NCBI GenBank assembly: GCA_031429105.1 | Contig: JANOYV010000019.1 | Location: 1-14,139, forward strand | DNA from: JAKFWF01 sp031429105 | Lineage (GTDB): Bacteria > Pseudomonadota > Alphaproteobacteria > Rhizobiales > Hyphomicrobiaceae | DNA: 14,139 nucleotides | Direction of reading: 5' to 3' | In this document: positions 1 through 6,719 of the stretch, piece by piece | Position numbering within the stretch: the stretch's first letter is position 1 | Layout of the letters: each line of letters begins with the position of its first letter | Program-made: the position numbers and the translations under genes | The notes under the pieces: generated by a model | The model's input: the letters and a program-made list of their open reading frames with translations, nothing else | The model's database searches: none | What the model was told of the DNA's origin: nothing

Positions 1-741
1 CGGATTGTTGCGTTCCGCTTCGCCTGCCCGACGCCACTGCTCGACGCCGCGATCCCGCTTGACGGCCTCCATCACGAGACTGCCAGCTAATCCGAGCAAC
101 GCAATAACGATGCCGAGGCCTGCCGCCTGGAACAAGTTGAATGGCGTGATGCCGCATAACACGGCGCCAATCAGAGCACCGGCTGTTGCTGTGTGAAGCG
201 CTTCCCGGGCAACCGATGAGTCCGGTGCGGAAGACGATTGATGCCGTTGTATTGTTTCGTGCGCCAGGGCCGCGCCTTGGACGACCAGCCCCAGGAAGAT
301 GATCAACAGCGGCCCACGCCCCTCAAGCCCGTTGATGTCCAACATGAGGAGCGCCGGCACATATGAGATGCTGTAGACACACGTCATCAGCCCCCATTGC
401 ACCTCGGCAATCCGTTCCATGAAGCGCTTCGTGTCACCACGCAGAACGGAGATGATCGGTAGCCCAAGAAACGCGTAGACCGGGATCATGATGGCTGACA
501 TGCCGTACCAATCGATACCGATCAGCACGTATTGAAACGGCACGACGACGAAGAATGCGGCGAGCAGTGCCCAGTGATCGCCGCGGCGGGTATGGGTCAA
601 CGTCAGGAACTCGCGCAACGCCTGCAGTGAGACGAATGCGAACAGCACAACGACGGCGGTTGGGCCAAATAGCGCCCACGCCGCGATCACGGCCGTTACC
701 GACCCCGCCCAGAACCAGAACCGATCATCGAGTTTGGTCAT
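1..741 (-). CDS. CdsA/YnbB-like phosphatidate cytidylyltransferase homologue, partial, probably catalytically degenerate
   Basis: The frame is open from the ATG at 741 to the left edge of the window, giving 247 residues with no stop; the C-terminus lies outside. Hydrophobic segments alternate with conserved stretches typical of the YnbB branch of the CdsA family: LREFLTLTHTRRGDHWALL near residues 42-60, IGIDWYGM near 74-81, and VMEAVKRDRGVEQW near 223-236. CdsA enzymes make CDP-diacylglycerol from phosphatidate and CTP in the inner membrane. However, where this branch normally has a QLSDV segment and an SPNKTWEG-like motif, this protein reads VQGAALAHETIQRH and SSVAREALH. After KRDRGV the usual HGG-containing motif is also absent as far as the window reaches. 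The other two frames across the changed stretch do not restore the motifs, so a simple frameshift does not explain it. The gene starts 2 nt after the plsC-type stop codon and is almost certainly co-transcribed with it. Family membership is fairly secure; activity is doubtful. Confidence 0.75.
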   Translation of the reverse strand, partial: MTKLDDRFWFWAGSVTAVIAAWALFGPTAVVVLFAFVSLQALREFLTLTHTRRGDHWALLAAFFVVVPFQYVLIGIDWYGMSAIMIPVYAFLGLPIISVLRGDTKRFMERIAEVQWGLMTCVYSISYVPALLMLDINGLEGRGPLLIIFLGLVVQGAALAHETIQRHQSSSAPDSSVAREALHTATAGALIGAVLCGITPFNLFQAAGLGIVIALLGLAGSLVMEAVKRDRGVEQWRRAGEAERNNP

Positions 742-743
742 GG

Positions 744-1433
744 TCAAACTTCCCTCGGCGCGAGGGCCACGACGGCTGCAGCGGCGCGCGCGAGAAACGC
801 TGGCCGCAGCTCTGTCGGCTCCCGCTGCAACGGTGCGCCAAACGTCACGCTGCACAGGAGCGGCAGGGGGAGGAACTCACCTTTGGGCATGACGCGGGCC
901 AGGTTCTCGATCCACACTGGCACCAGCGCAATGTCGGGCCGGGCCTGCGCCAAGCGATACAACCCACTTTTGAATGGTAGCAGCGGTTGCTCGGTCTGAT
1001 TGCGCGTGCCTTCCGGAAAGATGATCACCGATTGCCCTGCATCAAGCGCTGCAATCACAGGTGCGGTTGGATCGCTCGACCGGTCGAGCTTGCCGCGATC
1101 GATGAGAACGGCGTCAAACACGTGCGTTACCAGCCAGGGCCTGATCTGACCTTGGGTCCAGTAGTCGGCGCCCGCGACTGGACGCGTCAGTCGCCGCCGC
1201 TGTGGCGGCAGTACCGTCCAGATCAAGACGAAATCACCGTGACTGGTATGGTTGGCAAAATAGATCACCGGCCCAGTGGGCAGCCGTTCACCGACACCAC
1301 GGCCGCGCACGCCGCAGATCAAGCGCGCGGCCCCGCGTAGGCAAGCGCCGATCAGACTTGCCGCCAGTTGAGTAACGCGGCTCTTAAATGGCTCGGCGTC
1401 GCGCATTGGTTTCATCCGTAAGACTGCGCACAT
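744..1433 (-). CDS. PlsC-type lysophospholipid (1-acylglycerol-3-phosphate) acyltransferase
   Basis: This is a 229-residue membrane-associated acyltransferase of the PlsC family, which transfers a fatty acyl group to the sn-2 position of lysophosphatidic acid or another lysophospholipid. The catalytic H-X4-D motif is intact (NHTSHGD, H62 and D67). The acceptor-binding motif FPEGTRN is at 139-145, and a VPVWIENL segment follows near 171-178. A hydrophobic N-terminal stretch near residues 22-40 would anchor it in the membrane. The start is uncertain: the ATG at 1433 gives the longest form, but ATGs at 1415 and 1406 are in frame, and none has a strong ribosome binding site. It is the first gene of a two-gene unit with the CdsA-like gene. 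It is divergent from the lplT-aas fusion gene and could share its control region. The exact acyl acceptor cannot be told from sequence. Confidence 0.9.
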   Translation of the reverse strand: MCAVLRMKPMRDAEPFKSRVTQLAASLIGACLRGAARLICGVRGRGVGERLPTGPVIYFANHTSHGDFVLIWTVLPPQRRRLTRPVAGADYWTQGQIRPWLVTHVFDAVLIDRGKLDRSSDPTAPVIAALDAGQSVIIFPEGTRNQTEQPLLPFKSGLYRLAQARPDIALVPVWIENLARVMPKGEFLPLPLLCSVTFGAPLQREPTELRPAFLARAAAAVVALAPREV

Positions 1434-1507
1434 TTAACCACGGTTGGATGAACCAACGGCAAAGGCACCACGAAGTTGATCGCTTTGAATCGGTTTTTCA
1501 TTTTTAC

Positions 1508-1534
1508 TTGAACGCAGTTCACATGAATGATACT
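1508..1534 (+). promoter_or_regulatory. Candidate sigma70-type promoter for the leader ORF and lplT-aas fusion
   Basis: A TTGAAC hexamer at 1508-1513 could be a -35 element. GATACT at 1529-1534 could be a -10 element, with a 15-bp spacer that is shorter than ideal. The -35 lies within the first TGAAC palindrome, and the expected start point near 1541 lies at the edge of the second, which is a classical layout for repression. The surrounding stretch is locally AT-rich (TTTTTCATTTTTA just upstream). The assignment rests on pattern only; the -10 matches consensus at four of six positions. Confidence 0.35.
1509..1521. promoter_or_regulatory. Operator-like palindrome 1 (TGAAC-GCA-GTTCA)
   Basis: This is an exact inverted repeat with 5-bp arms and a 3-bp centre, overlapping the candidate -35 element. 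The same arms and centre length recur at 1542-1554, 33 bp away centre to centre, which is about three helical turns and places both sites on one face of the DNA. Palindromes of this size are typical of TetR- or GntR-type dimeric repressors. The regulator itself is not in the window. Confidence 0.5.
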
Positions 1535-1541
1535 GATATTG

Positions 1542-1554
1542 TGAACTTAGTTCA
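1542..1554. promoter_or_regulatory. Operator-like palindrome 2 (TGAAC-TTA-GTTCA)
   Basis: This is the second exact copy of the TGAAC-N3-GTTCA inverted repeat. It lies between the candidate -10 element and the AAGGAG ribosome binding site at 1557-1562, over the expected transcription start. Together with palindrome 1 it would let one dimeric regulator block polymerase at both the -35 and the start point. It may also influence the divergent plsC-type gene, whose start is about 110 bp away. Confidence 0.5.
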
Positions 1555-1570
1555 TGCAAGGAGTGTTGTC

Positions 1571-1771
1571 ATGTCGTCAAAGATTAAAACTGCAGTCACT
1601 GCGCTCTGGACCCACATGCTGGACGCCACACTCGGGCCGATAACTCGGGCGACGATTGTGATCCTTGATCGGGATTCATTGCTGGTACAGCCGACGCACT
1701 CGCTCCTGCGAACAAGTTCTCATCCGGGACAAAGCATTAACCATATAGCGGGTTATCCACGCTATCTTTGA
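1571..1771 (+). CDS. Possible small leader ORF, 66 residues, unknown
   Basis: An ATG at 1571 is preceded at a suitable distance by AAGGAG (1557-1562, 8-nt spacer) and opens a 66-residue frame ending at TGA 1769-1771. The start MSSKIKTAVTALWTHML could form an amphipathic helix. The rest (DRDSLLVQPTHSLLRTSS) has no motif I recognise and no clear membrane segment. The ribosome binding site and its position just downstream of the candidate promoter and operators argue for translation. The lack of family resemblance and unremarkable codon use argue against it. A hairpin overlaps its last codons. It may be a real small protein, a leader peptide, the remnant of a larger gene, or chance. Confidence 0.3.
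   Translation: MSSKIKTAVTALWTHMLDATLGPITRATIVILDRDSLLVQPTHSLLRTSSHPGQSINHIAGYPRYL
1745..1765 (+). other. Hairpin at the end of the leader ORF
   Basis: ATAGCGGG (1745-1752) pairs with CC and CGCTAT (1757-1758 and 1760-1765) around a TTAT loop, with a single bulged A at 1759. The stem is about 8 bp. Only CTTTG follows, not a long T run, so it is a poor intrinsic terminator. It could instead be an attenuator or mRNA-stability element between the leader ORF and the lplT-aas fusion gene. Confidence 0.3.
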
Positions 1772-1851
1772 ACGAGTTACACTGTCGGATTGCGAAAACA
1801 CTTCCGCTTAACACTCACGTTGCCTGCCTCTAGCCTCAAAGGTTTTTGACC

Positions 1852-4800
1852 ATGTTCCAGTCGTTGATGACGTCCCGCAAGTTTGCGCCCTTGTTCTGGT
1901 GCCAGTTTTTCTCGGCCCTGAACGATAACTTCGTGAAGAACGCGCTGATCATCTTAATCCTGTATCAGGTCGGGGGCGACAGCGGTCCAGCGTTGGTGAC
2001 GTTGGCAGGCGCGGTATTGATCGCGCCGTTCTTCATTCTGTCGGCTCTGGGCGGACAATTGGCCGACCGCTTTGATAAAGCGTGGATGGCACAACGGTTG
2101 AAACTCGCCGAAATCCCGATCGGTGGCATCGCAGCCCTCGGCTTCTATTTCCATTGGGTGCCGCTGCTGTTTGTGGCGCTCGGACTGTTTGGCGTGGTCG
2201 GCGCGTTGTTTGGTCCAATCAAGTACGGCATTCTGCCCGATCACATGGAAACCAAGGAACTGCCAGCGGCCAACGCCCTCGTTGAAGGGGCGACGTTCGC
2301 CGCGATCCTCGGCGGCACTATTGCCGGTGGCCTCGCCGCCGCCGACCAAGGCCATGCTTGGTTCATCGCCCTTGCAGTGATGGTAATGGCGATCGCCTGC
2401 TGGGCTTGCGCAACCCTGATCCCGAAAACCGGCGAAAAGGCGCCACACCTTGTCGTTGATCGCAACCCCTGGACATCGACCGTTGCCCTATTGAAAGACC
2501 TCAAGAGTGACCAGCGCTTGTGGGTCGGTGGATTGATCACCGGTTGGTTCTGGGTCGTTGGCGCGCTCTCGCTCTCGCTGCTGCCGACACTCGCCAAGGC
2601 CCACATCGGTGGCACGGAAAAGCTGCTGACCCTGGCGCTATTGATTTTCACAATCGGCATTGCTGTTGGCTCGCTGACAGCCGCCCGCGCCAGCAAGCTG
2701 CGTCCCAATATGGCGCTGGTGCCGATTGCAGCGTTCCTGATGGGCATCTTCTGCCTCGACCTCGCTTGGGCGATTTCGAACGTGAGCCAAGCCAAAGCTG
2801 GAACCATCGTCACCGTCACCGATTTTGTCGCTTCGCCCTGGGGCCTGCACATCGGCTTCGCCTTGTTTGGATTGGCGGCCGCCGGTGGCCTGTTCATCGT
2901 GCCCTCATTCGCTGCTGTCCAGAGCTGGGCACCAATCGACCGCCGCGCCCGCGTGATTGCTGCTTGCAACGTCCTCTCGGCTGCATTCATGACGGTTGCG
3001 AGCCTTGGCCTCGTTGCACTGCAGAGCTGGGGTGCCAGCCTGACCTGGCTGTTCATTGGCTTAGGAATTGCCAACTTCATCGTCATGGCGCTCGTGCTGC
3101 GTGCCTGGGGGCGCGACGGCTTGCGCGATCTGGCAGCCTTCGTGTTCAAGACGTTCTACGGCCTCGAAGTGAAGGGGCTTGAAAACCTGCCTCCCGTCGG
3201 TGAGCGCGCGGTCATTACGCCGAACCATGTGAGTCTGATTGATGCGCCGGTCATGCACGCGATCCTGCCCGGGCACGCGTCGTTCGCGATCGATACTGGA
3301 ATTGCCAAGCTACCCTGGGTGAAGCCGTTCCTCAAACTCGTCAATGCCCATCCCATTGATCCGACCAAGCCGCTTGGAACGCGCACGCTCGTCAATCTGG
3401 TGAAGGCCGGCGAACAGCTCGTGATTTTTCCGGAAGGTCGCATCACCATGACCGGCGGCCTGATGAAGGTCTACGACGGCTCGGCAATGATCGCCGACAA
3501 GGCCGACGCATGGATCGTGCCCGTGCGGATCGAGGGCGCCGAGCGCTCAACGCTGAGCTACCTTAAGGGCAACCAGACTCGGAAGGCGTGGTTCCCGAAG
3601 GTTACAGTGACGATCCTGCCACCACGCAAACTCGAGGTCGAGCCCGCATTGAAAGGCAAGGCGCGGCGGCAGGCGGCGGGCGCAAAGTTGCAGGACATCA
3701 TGGTGGATACGGCGGTCGAGACCGCCAACATGCAGCGCACACTGTTCGAAGCATTGGCCGACGCGAAGGCCACGCGCGATACCGGCAAAGTCATCATCGA
3801 AGACCCGATGGGCACAAAGCTAAAGTTCGGCCGGTTGATCACCGGCGCACAAGTGCTGGGCGCGAAGCTCAAGCAATTTGCCCCTGAAGGTGCGTCAGTC
3901 GGCGTAATGCTGCCGAACTCAGCGGGCGTCGCCGTTACATTCTTTGCTCTACAAACGATTGGTCGTGTGCCAGCGATGATCAACTTCACGGCTGGTCCGG
4001 TGAGTGTGGCAGCGGCCTGCAAAGCCGCCAAGGTCGACGTTGTTTTGACCTCACGCGCGTTCATCGAAAAAGCGAAACTCGGCGATCTCGTTGAAAAACT
4101 GAAGGATCAAGTGCGCTTCGTATATCTGGAGGACGTGCGCCCGACGATCACTCTGGCCGACAAGCTGCGCGGCCTCTGGCAGGGGAGCCGCGCGCAAGTC
4201 GTGCGTAGCCCTTGCGACCCGGCAGCCATCCTGTTCACCTCGGGCTCGGAAGGCACACCGAAGGGCGTGGTCCTCTCGCATACCAATATCCTGGCGAATG
4301 CGATCCAGTCGCTGACCCGCATTTCGGTCGCTGGCGACGACAAGGTGTTCAACATGCTGCCGGTGTTCCACTCGTTCGGGTTGACGGCCGGGTTGATGAT
4401 GCCACTGCTGAATGGCGTACCGATCTACATGTACCCATCGCCCCTGCACTATCGCATCGTTCCTGAGCTCGTTTACGGCTCGAACGCGACAATCATGTTC
4501 GGCACCGATACGTTCCTCAACGGCTATGCACGCGCGGCGCACCCTTACGACTTCCGTTCGCTGCGGCTGATTCTGGCCGGTGCCGAAGCAGTCAAGCAGC
4601 GCACCCGCGATCTCTACATGGAAAAGTTTGGCGTGCGGATTTTGGAAGGCTATGGCGTGACTGAGACCGCGCCGGTCCTTGCCATCAATACGCCGCTCGC
4701 CAATCGAACCGGCAGCGTCGGCCGCCTCGCGCCGATGATGGAAGCACGCCTTGATCCGGTTCCGGGCATCGACGAAGGCGGCCGCCTCTATGTGCGCGGC

Positions 4801-5265
4801 CCCAACGTGATGCTCGGATACTTCCGCGTTGAGAACCCAGGCATTCTCGAACCACCAGCCGAGGGCTGGCACGACACGGGCGATATTGTCACCATCGACG
4901 CCCAAGGCTTCATCGCCATCAAGGGCCGTGCCAAACGCTTCGCCAAGATCGCTGGTGAAATGGTTTCTCTGTCAGCAGTGGAAGTGATGGCGGCCGAGAT
5001 CTGGCCAGCGGCGGTCTCGGTTGTCGTATCGATCCCCGATGCGCGCAAGGGTGAGCGCCTGATCCTGATGACACCCGATGCAACTGCCACGCGCGAACAG
5101 TTCATGCGTCATGCCAAAGCCAAAGGTGCGACGGAACTTAGCGTGCCAGCCGAAATCATGGTGGTGGGAAGTGTGCCACTGCTTGGTTCGGGCAAACCAG
5201 ATTACGTGGCAGCGCTTGCACTCGCGAAATCGCACCTTGCAGCGCGAGAAGGCGTCGCGGCGTAG
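1852..5265 (+). CDS. LplT-Aas fusion: MFS lysophospholipid transporter / acyltransferase / acyl-ACP synthetase
   Basis: This is a 1137-residue protein with three domains. Residues 1 to about 420 are an MFS transporter resembling LplT, which flips lysophospholipid inward (SALNDNFVKNAL near 22-33, FGPIKYGILPD near 121-131). Residues about 430-640 are a PlsC acyltransferase with H459-X4-D464 (NHVSLID) and FPEGR at 526-530. Residues about 650-1137 are an adenylate-forming acyl-ACP synthetase with FTSGSEGTPKG at 795-805, GYGVTE at 933-938, TGD at 1009-1011 and the catalytic lysine K1115 in LLGSGKPD. In E. coli the last two domains are Aas and the transporter is a separate protein; here all three are fused and every key motif is intact. 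The expected role is import of lysophospholipid across the inner membrane and its reacylation. I chose the ATG at 1852 with AAAGG 9 nt upstream over the in-frame TTG at 1846. Its 3' end converges on the DUF2794 gene 14 nt away. Confidence 0.95.
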   Translation: MFQSLMTSRKFAPLFWCQFFSALNDNFVKNALIILILYQVGGDSGPALVTLAGAVLIAPFFILSALGGQLADRFDKAWMAQRLKLAEIPIGGIAALGFYFHWVPLLFVALGLFGVVGALFGPIKYGILPDHMETKELPAANALVEGATFAAILGGTIAGGLAAADQGHAWFIALAVMVMAIACWACATLIPKTGEKAPHLVVDRNPWTSTVALLKDLKSDQRLWVGGLITGWFWVVGALSLSLLPTLAKAHIGGTEKLLTLALLIFTIGIAVGSLTAARASKLRPNMALVPIAAFLMGIFCLDLAWAISNVSQAKAGTIVTVTDFVASPWGLHIGFALFGLAAAGGLFIVPSFAAVQSWAPIDRRARVIAACNVLSAAFMTVASLGLVALQSWGASLTWLFIGLGIANFIVMALVLRAWGRDGLRDLAAFVFKTFYGLEVKGLENLPPVGERAVITPNHVSLIDAPVMHAILPGHASFAIDTGIAKLPWVKPFLKLVNAHPIDPTKPLGTRTLVNLVKAGEQLVIFPEGRITMTGGLMKVYDGSAMIADKADAWIVPVRIEGAERSTLSYLKGNQTRKAWFPKVTVTILPPRKLEVEPALKGKARRQAAGAKLQDIMVDTAVETANMQRTLFEALADAKATRDTGKVIIEDPMGTKLKFGRLITGAQVLGAKLKQFAPEGASVGVMLPNSAGVAVTFFALQTIGRVPAMINFTAGPVSVAAACKAAKVDVVLTSRAFIEKAKLGDLVEKLKDQVRFVYLEDVRPTITLADKLRGLWQGSRAQVVRSPCDPAAILFTSGSEGTPKGVVLSHTNILANAIQSLTRISVAGDDKVFNMLPVFHSFGLTAGLMMPLLNGVPIYMYPSPLHYRIVPELVYGSNATIMFGTDTFLNGYARAAHPYDFRSLRLILAGAEAVKQRTRDLYMEKFGVRILEGYGVTETAPVLAINTPLANRTGSVGRLAPMMEARLDPVPGIDEGGRLYVRGPNVMLGYFRVENPGILEPPAEGWHDTGDIVTIDAQGFIAIKGRAKRFAKIAGEMVSLSAVEVMAAEIWPAAVSVVVSIPDARKGERLILMTPDATATREQFMRHAKAKGATELSVPAEIMVVGSVPLLGSGKPDYVAALALAKSHLAAREGVAA

Positions 5266-5279
5266 CGCCAGCAGCAAAC

Positions 5280-5657
5280 CTAACTGCTCAGCAATCGCAG
5301 GCGTTTTTCCAGCACCTCCAGAACGCGCGGCAATTCGTGGCCGCGCTTCAAGACCACGCCGGTGGCTGTGACGACGCTGTAGGCACCCTGCTTACGCGCG
5401 AGCTTGGGCGTCTTCTCGATGGTAAAGAGCGGACATTCGCTCGCGCGGCGGAAAACTGAGAACACCGCTTTTTCCCGTCCGAAGTCCATGGCGTAGTCAC
5501 GCCATTCGCCACTGGCAACTTTGCGTCCGTAGACATTCAGGATCTGATTGAGCTCCAACCGGGTGAACGATGCTGTCGGAGCGGAGGCCGGAGTATGCGG
5601 CCCTCCCAGCGCTGGTACAATTCGGGGTAGAAACGAAATCGGATTCTGATCGCTCAA
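5280..5657 (-). CDS. DUF2794 family protein
   Basis: This is a small protein of unknown function belonging to a family conserved in Alphaproteobacteria. The recognisable core is LELNQILNVYGR, then GEWRDYAMDF, VFSVFRRASE, KTPKLARKQGAYSVV and LKRGHEL, ending in a short leucine- and arginine-rich tail. It has no membrane segment or signal peptide and is probably cytoplasmic. I place the start at TTG 5657 because GGGAGG (5663-5668) sits 5 nt upstream on the minus strand, giving 125 residues. The longer in-frame GTG at 5693 (137 residues) has no ribosome binding site. The N-terminal 35 residues or so before the core are low in conserved features. The gene is transcribed towards the lplT-aas gene and away from the dehydrogenase. 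Family assignment is confident; the function is not known. Confidence 0.88.
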   Translation of the reverse strand: MSDQNPISFLPRIVPALGGPHTPASAPTASFTRLELNQILNVYGRKVASGEWRDYAMDFGREKAVFSVFRRASECPLFTIEKTPKLARKQGAYSVVTATGVVLKRGHELPRVLEVLEKRLRLLSS

Positions 5658-5858
5658 CCGTGCCTCCCGGCCCACACTAGTCTTTCCAAACACTCAGGAC
5701 TGCAGGCCCGAGACAAGTCAGCATACTACAAAATTCTGACCTGTCATTACGCAGTCGCCGGGCGTGTGGTCACCGCATGACAGACGTGCGGCTCTACGGC
5801 CTTCCAATGGCCGCGCGCTGGTGCTTCCATTGCGGCAGAAAAACTGGGGAGGCAAACT

Positions 5859-6662
5859 ATGAACCGTCTCGATGGCAAGGTCGCATTGATTTCAGGCGGC
5901 GCACGCGGGATTGGCGCGGCAACGGCACACCTGATGAGTTCTGTCGGCGCCAGCGTCGTGATCGGCGACGTGCTTGACGACCAGGGCGCCCAAACGGCAG
6001 CCGACATTAACAAAGTTGGTGGTCGGGCTACGTACATAAACTTGGACGTCACCAAAGAGGCACCCTGGGCCAATGCCGTCAGCCAGGCCACCACCCGCTA
6101 TGGCAAACTCGACATTCTGGTGAACAATGCCGGCATCTTCCCCGGTCGCGATTTTGAAGAGGTTTCGGTCGAAGACTGGCACAAACTTGTGGCGGTAAAT
6201 CTGACCGGTGTTTTCCTCGGCACGAAGCATGCAGCACCAGCACTGCGCGAAAGCGGCCGCCTCAGTCCGCATGGTAGCGCCATCGTCAACCTAGCCTCGA
6301 TTGCCGGCCTTGTCGGCTCGGCCATGGACCCGCTGTATTCCATGACCAAAGGCGGGGTTACGCTTTTCACCAAATCGACAGCCCTCACATTCGGACGCAA
6401 AGGCGATCGGATAAGGGTCAATTCTGTGCACCCGGGCGTCATCGAGACAGACATGGGGGACCAAACATTCGTGCGCCGCATGGCATTGATGAAAACCAAT
6501 GACATCGAATCCGCCCGCGAGAATTCGCGGCAGATGCACCCGATTGGCCGTCTGGGCACTGCCGACGATATTGCACGCGCCATCGTATTTCTTGCCTCAG
6601 ACGACGCAAAGTTCATGACCGGATCGGCAATGGTTGTAGACGGAGGACTGACGGCGCAATAA
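5859..6662 (+). CDS. SDR family NAD(P)-dependent oxidoreductase
   Basis: This is a 267-residue classical short-chain dehydrogenase/reductase, the usual length for the family. The dinucleotide-binding motif SGGARGIG is at 12-19, NNAG at 89-92, and the catalytic tetrad N114, S147, Y160 and K164 is complete (YSMTK). D37 at the end of the second beta strand suggests a preference for NAD(H) over NADP(H). A GIG-type Rossmann start and the C-terminal MVVDGGLTAQ tail are typical. A strong ribosome binding site GGGGAGG (5846-5852) lies 6 nt before the ATG. The substrate is unknown: relatives act on hydroxysteroids, sugars, 3-hydroxyacyl groups or small alcohols. It precedes the transporter genes by 57 nt on the same strand, so co-transcription is possible but not shown. 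Confidence 0.93.
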   Translation: MNRLDGKVALISGGARGIGAATAHLMSSVGASVVIGDVLDDQGAQTAADINKVGGRATYINLDVTKEAPWANAVSQATTRYGKLDILVNNAGIFPGRDFEEVSVEDWHKLVAVNLTGVFLGTKHAAPALRESGRLSPHGSAIVNLASIAGLVGSAMDPLYSMTKGGVTLFTKSTALTFGRKGDRIRVNSVHPGVIETDMGDQTFVRRMALMKTNDIESARENSRQMHPIGRLGTADDIARAIVFLASDDAKFMTGSAMVVDGGLTAQ

Positions 6663-6676
6663 GCATAGGGTGTTAG

Positions 6677-6692
6677 TTGTCGAAATCGACAA
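6677..6692. promoter_or_regulatory. 16-bp palindrome upstream of the lipoprotein-permease gene
   Basis: TTGTCGA-AA-TCGACAA is a perfect inverted repeat with 7-bp arms and a 2-bp centre. It lies in the 57-nt gap between the dehydrogenase stop and the first transporter gene. There is no T run after it, so it is more likely a protein-binding site than a terminator. The core GTCGAAATCG recurs on the minus strand in the leader of the binding-protein gene near 12952-12961, which hints at a shared regulator but could be chance. Confidence 0.35.
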
Positions 6693-6719
6693 AGCGCCTA
6701 TGAAACCCCGGCCCGCCAA

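Larger units (their letters stand above)
1434..1851. other. 418-nt divergent intergenic region of the lipid module
   Basis: This region separates the minus-strand plsC-type gene from the plus-strand lplT-aas fusion gene. It is visibly more AT-rich than the flanking genes, especially at 1490-1560. It contains two exact TGAAC-N3-GTTCA palindromes, a candidate promoter overlapping them, a short ORF with an AAGGAG ribosome binding site, a hairpin at 1745-1765, and the AAAGG ribosome binding site of the fusion gene (1838-1842). A TTATCCACG at 1753-1761 resembles a DnaA box but stands alone. A longer frame opens at 1388, but its first 61 codons lie mostly antisense to the acyltransferase gene, so I do not count that part as coding. 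Confidence 0.7.

Noticed and set aside
1388..1570. Upstream extension of the leader ORF to ATG 1388
   Set aside because: The first part is antisense to the acyltransferase gene and the only convincing ribosome binding site is at 1557-1562.
1753..1761. DnaA-box-like TTATCCACG
   Set aside because: A single 8-of-9 match without neighbouring boxes or origin-linked genes; it is also part of the hairpin at 1745-1765.
2241..3149. Long minus-strand open frame (302 codons) opposite the MFS domain
   Set aside because: It is antisense to a strongly supported gene, its translation is rich in Ala, Arg, Ser and Pro without any domain pattern, and no ribosome binding site supports it.
4051..4905. Minus-strand open frame (284 codons) opposite the acyl-ACP synthetase domain
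   Set aside because: It reads as a shadow of the plus-strand codons, rich in Arg, His and Asp, with no recognisable motif.
5266..5279. Bidirectional terminator between the convergent lplT-aas and DUF2794 genes
   Set aside because: Only 14 nt separate the stops and I find no stem with a T run on either strand.
5741..5783. Inverted repeat CTGTCAT / ATGACAG upstream of the dehydrogenase
   Set aside because: Seven-base arms 29 nt apart have a fair chance of occurring at random, and there is no second copy or promoter element to support it.
5777..5977. Short plus-strand frame (66 codons) with a CFHCG stretch before the dehydrogenase
   Set aside because: It has no ribosome binding site, overlaps the dehydrogenase by more than 100 bases in another frame, and contains only one CxxC-like pair.
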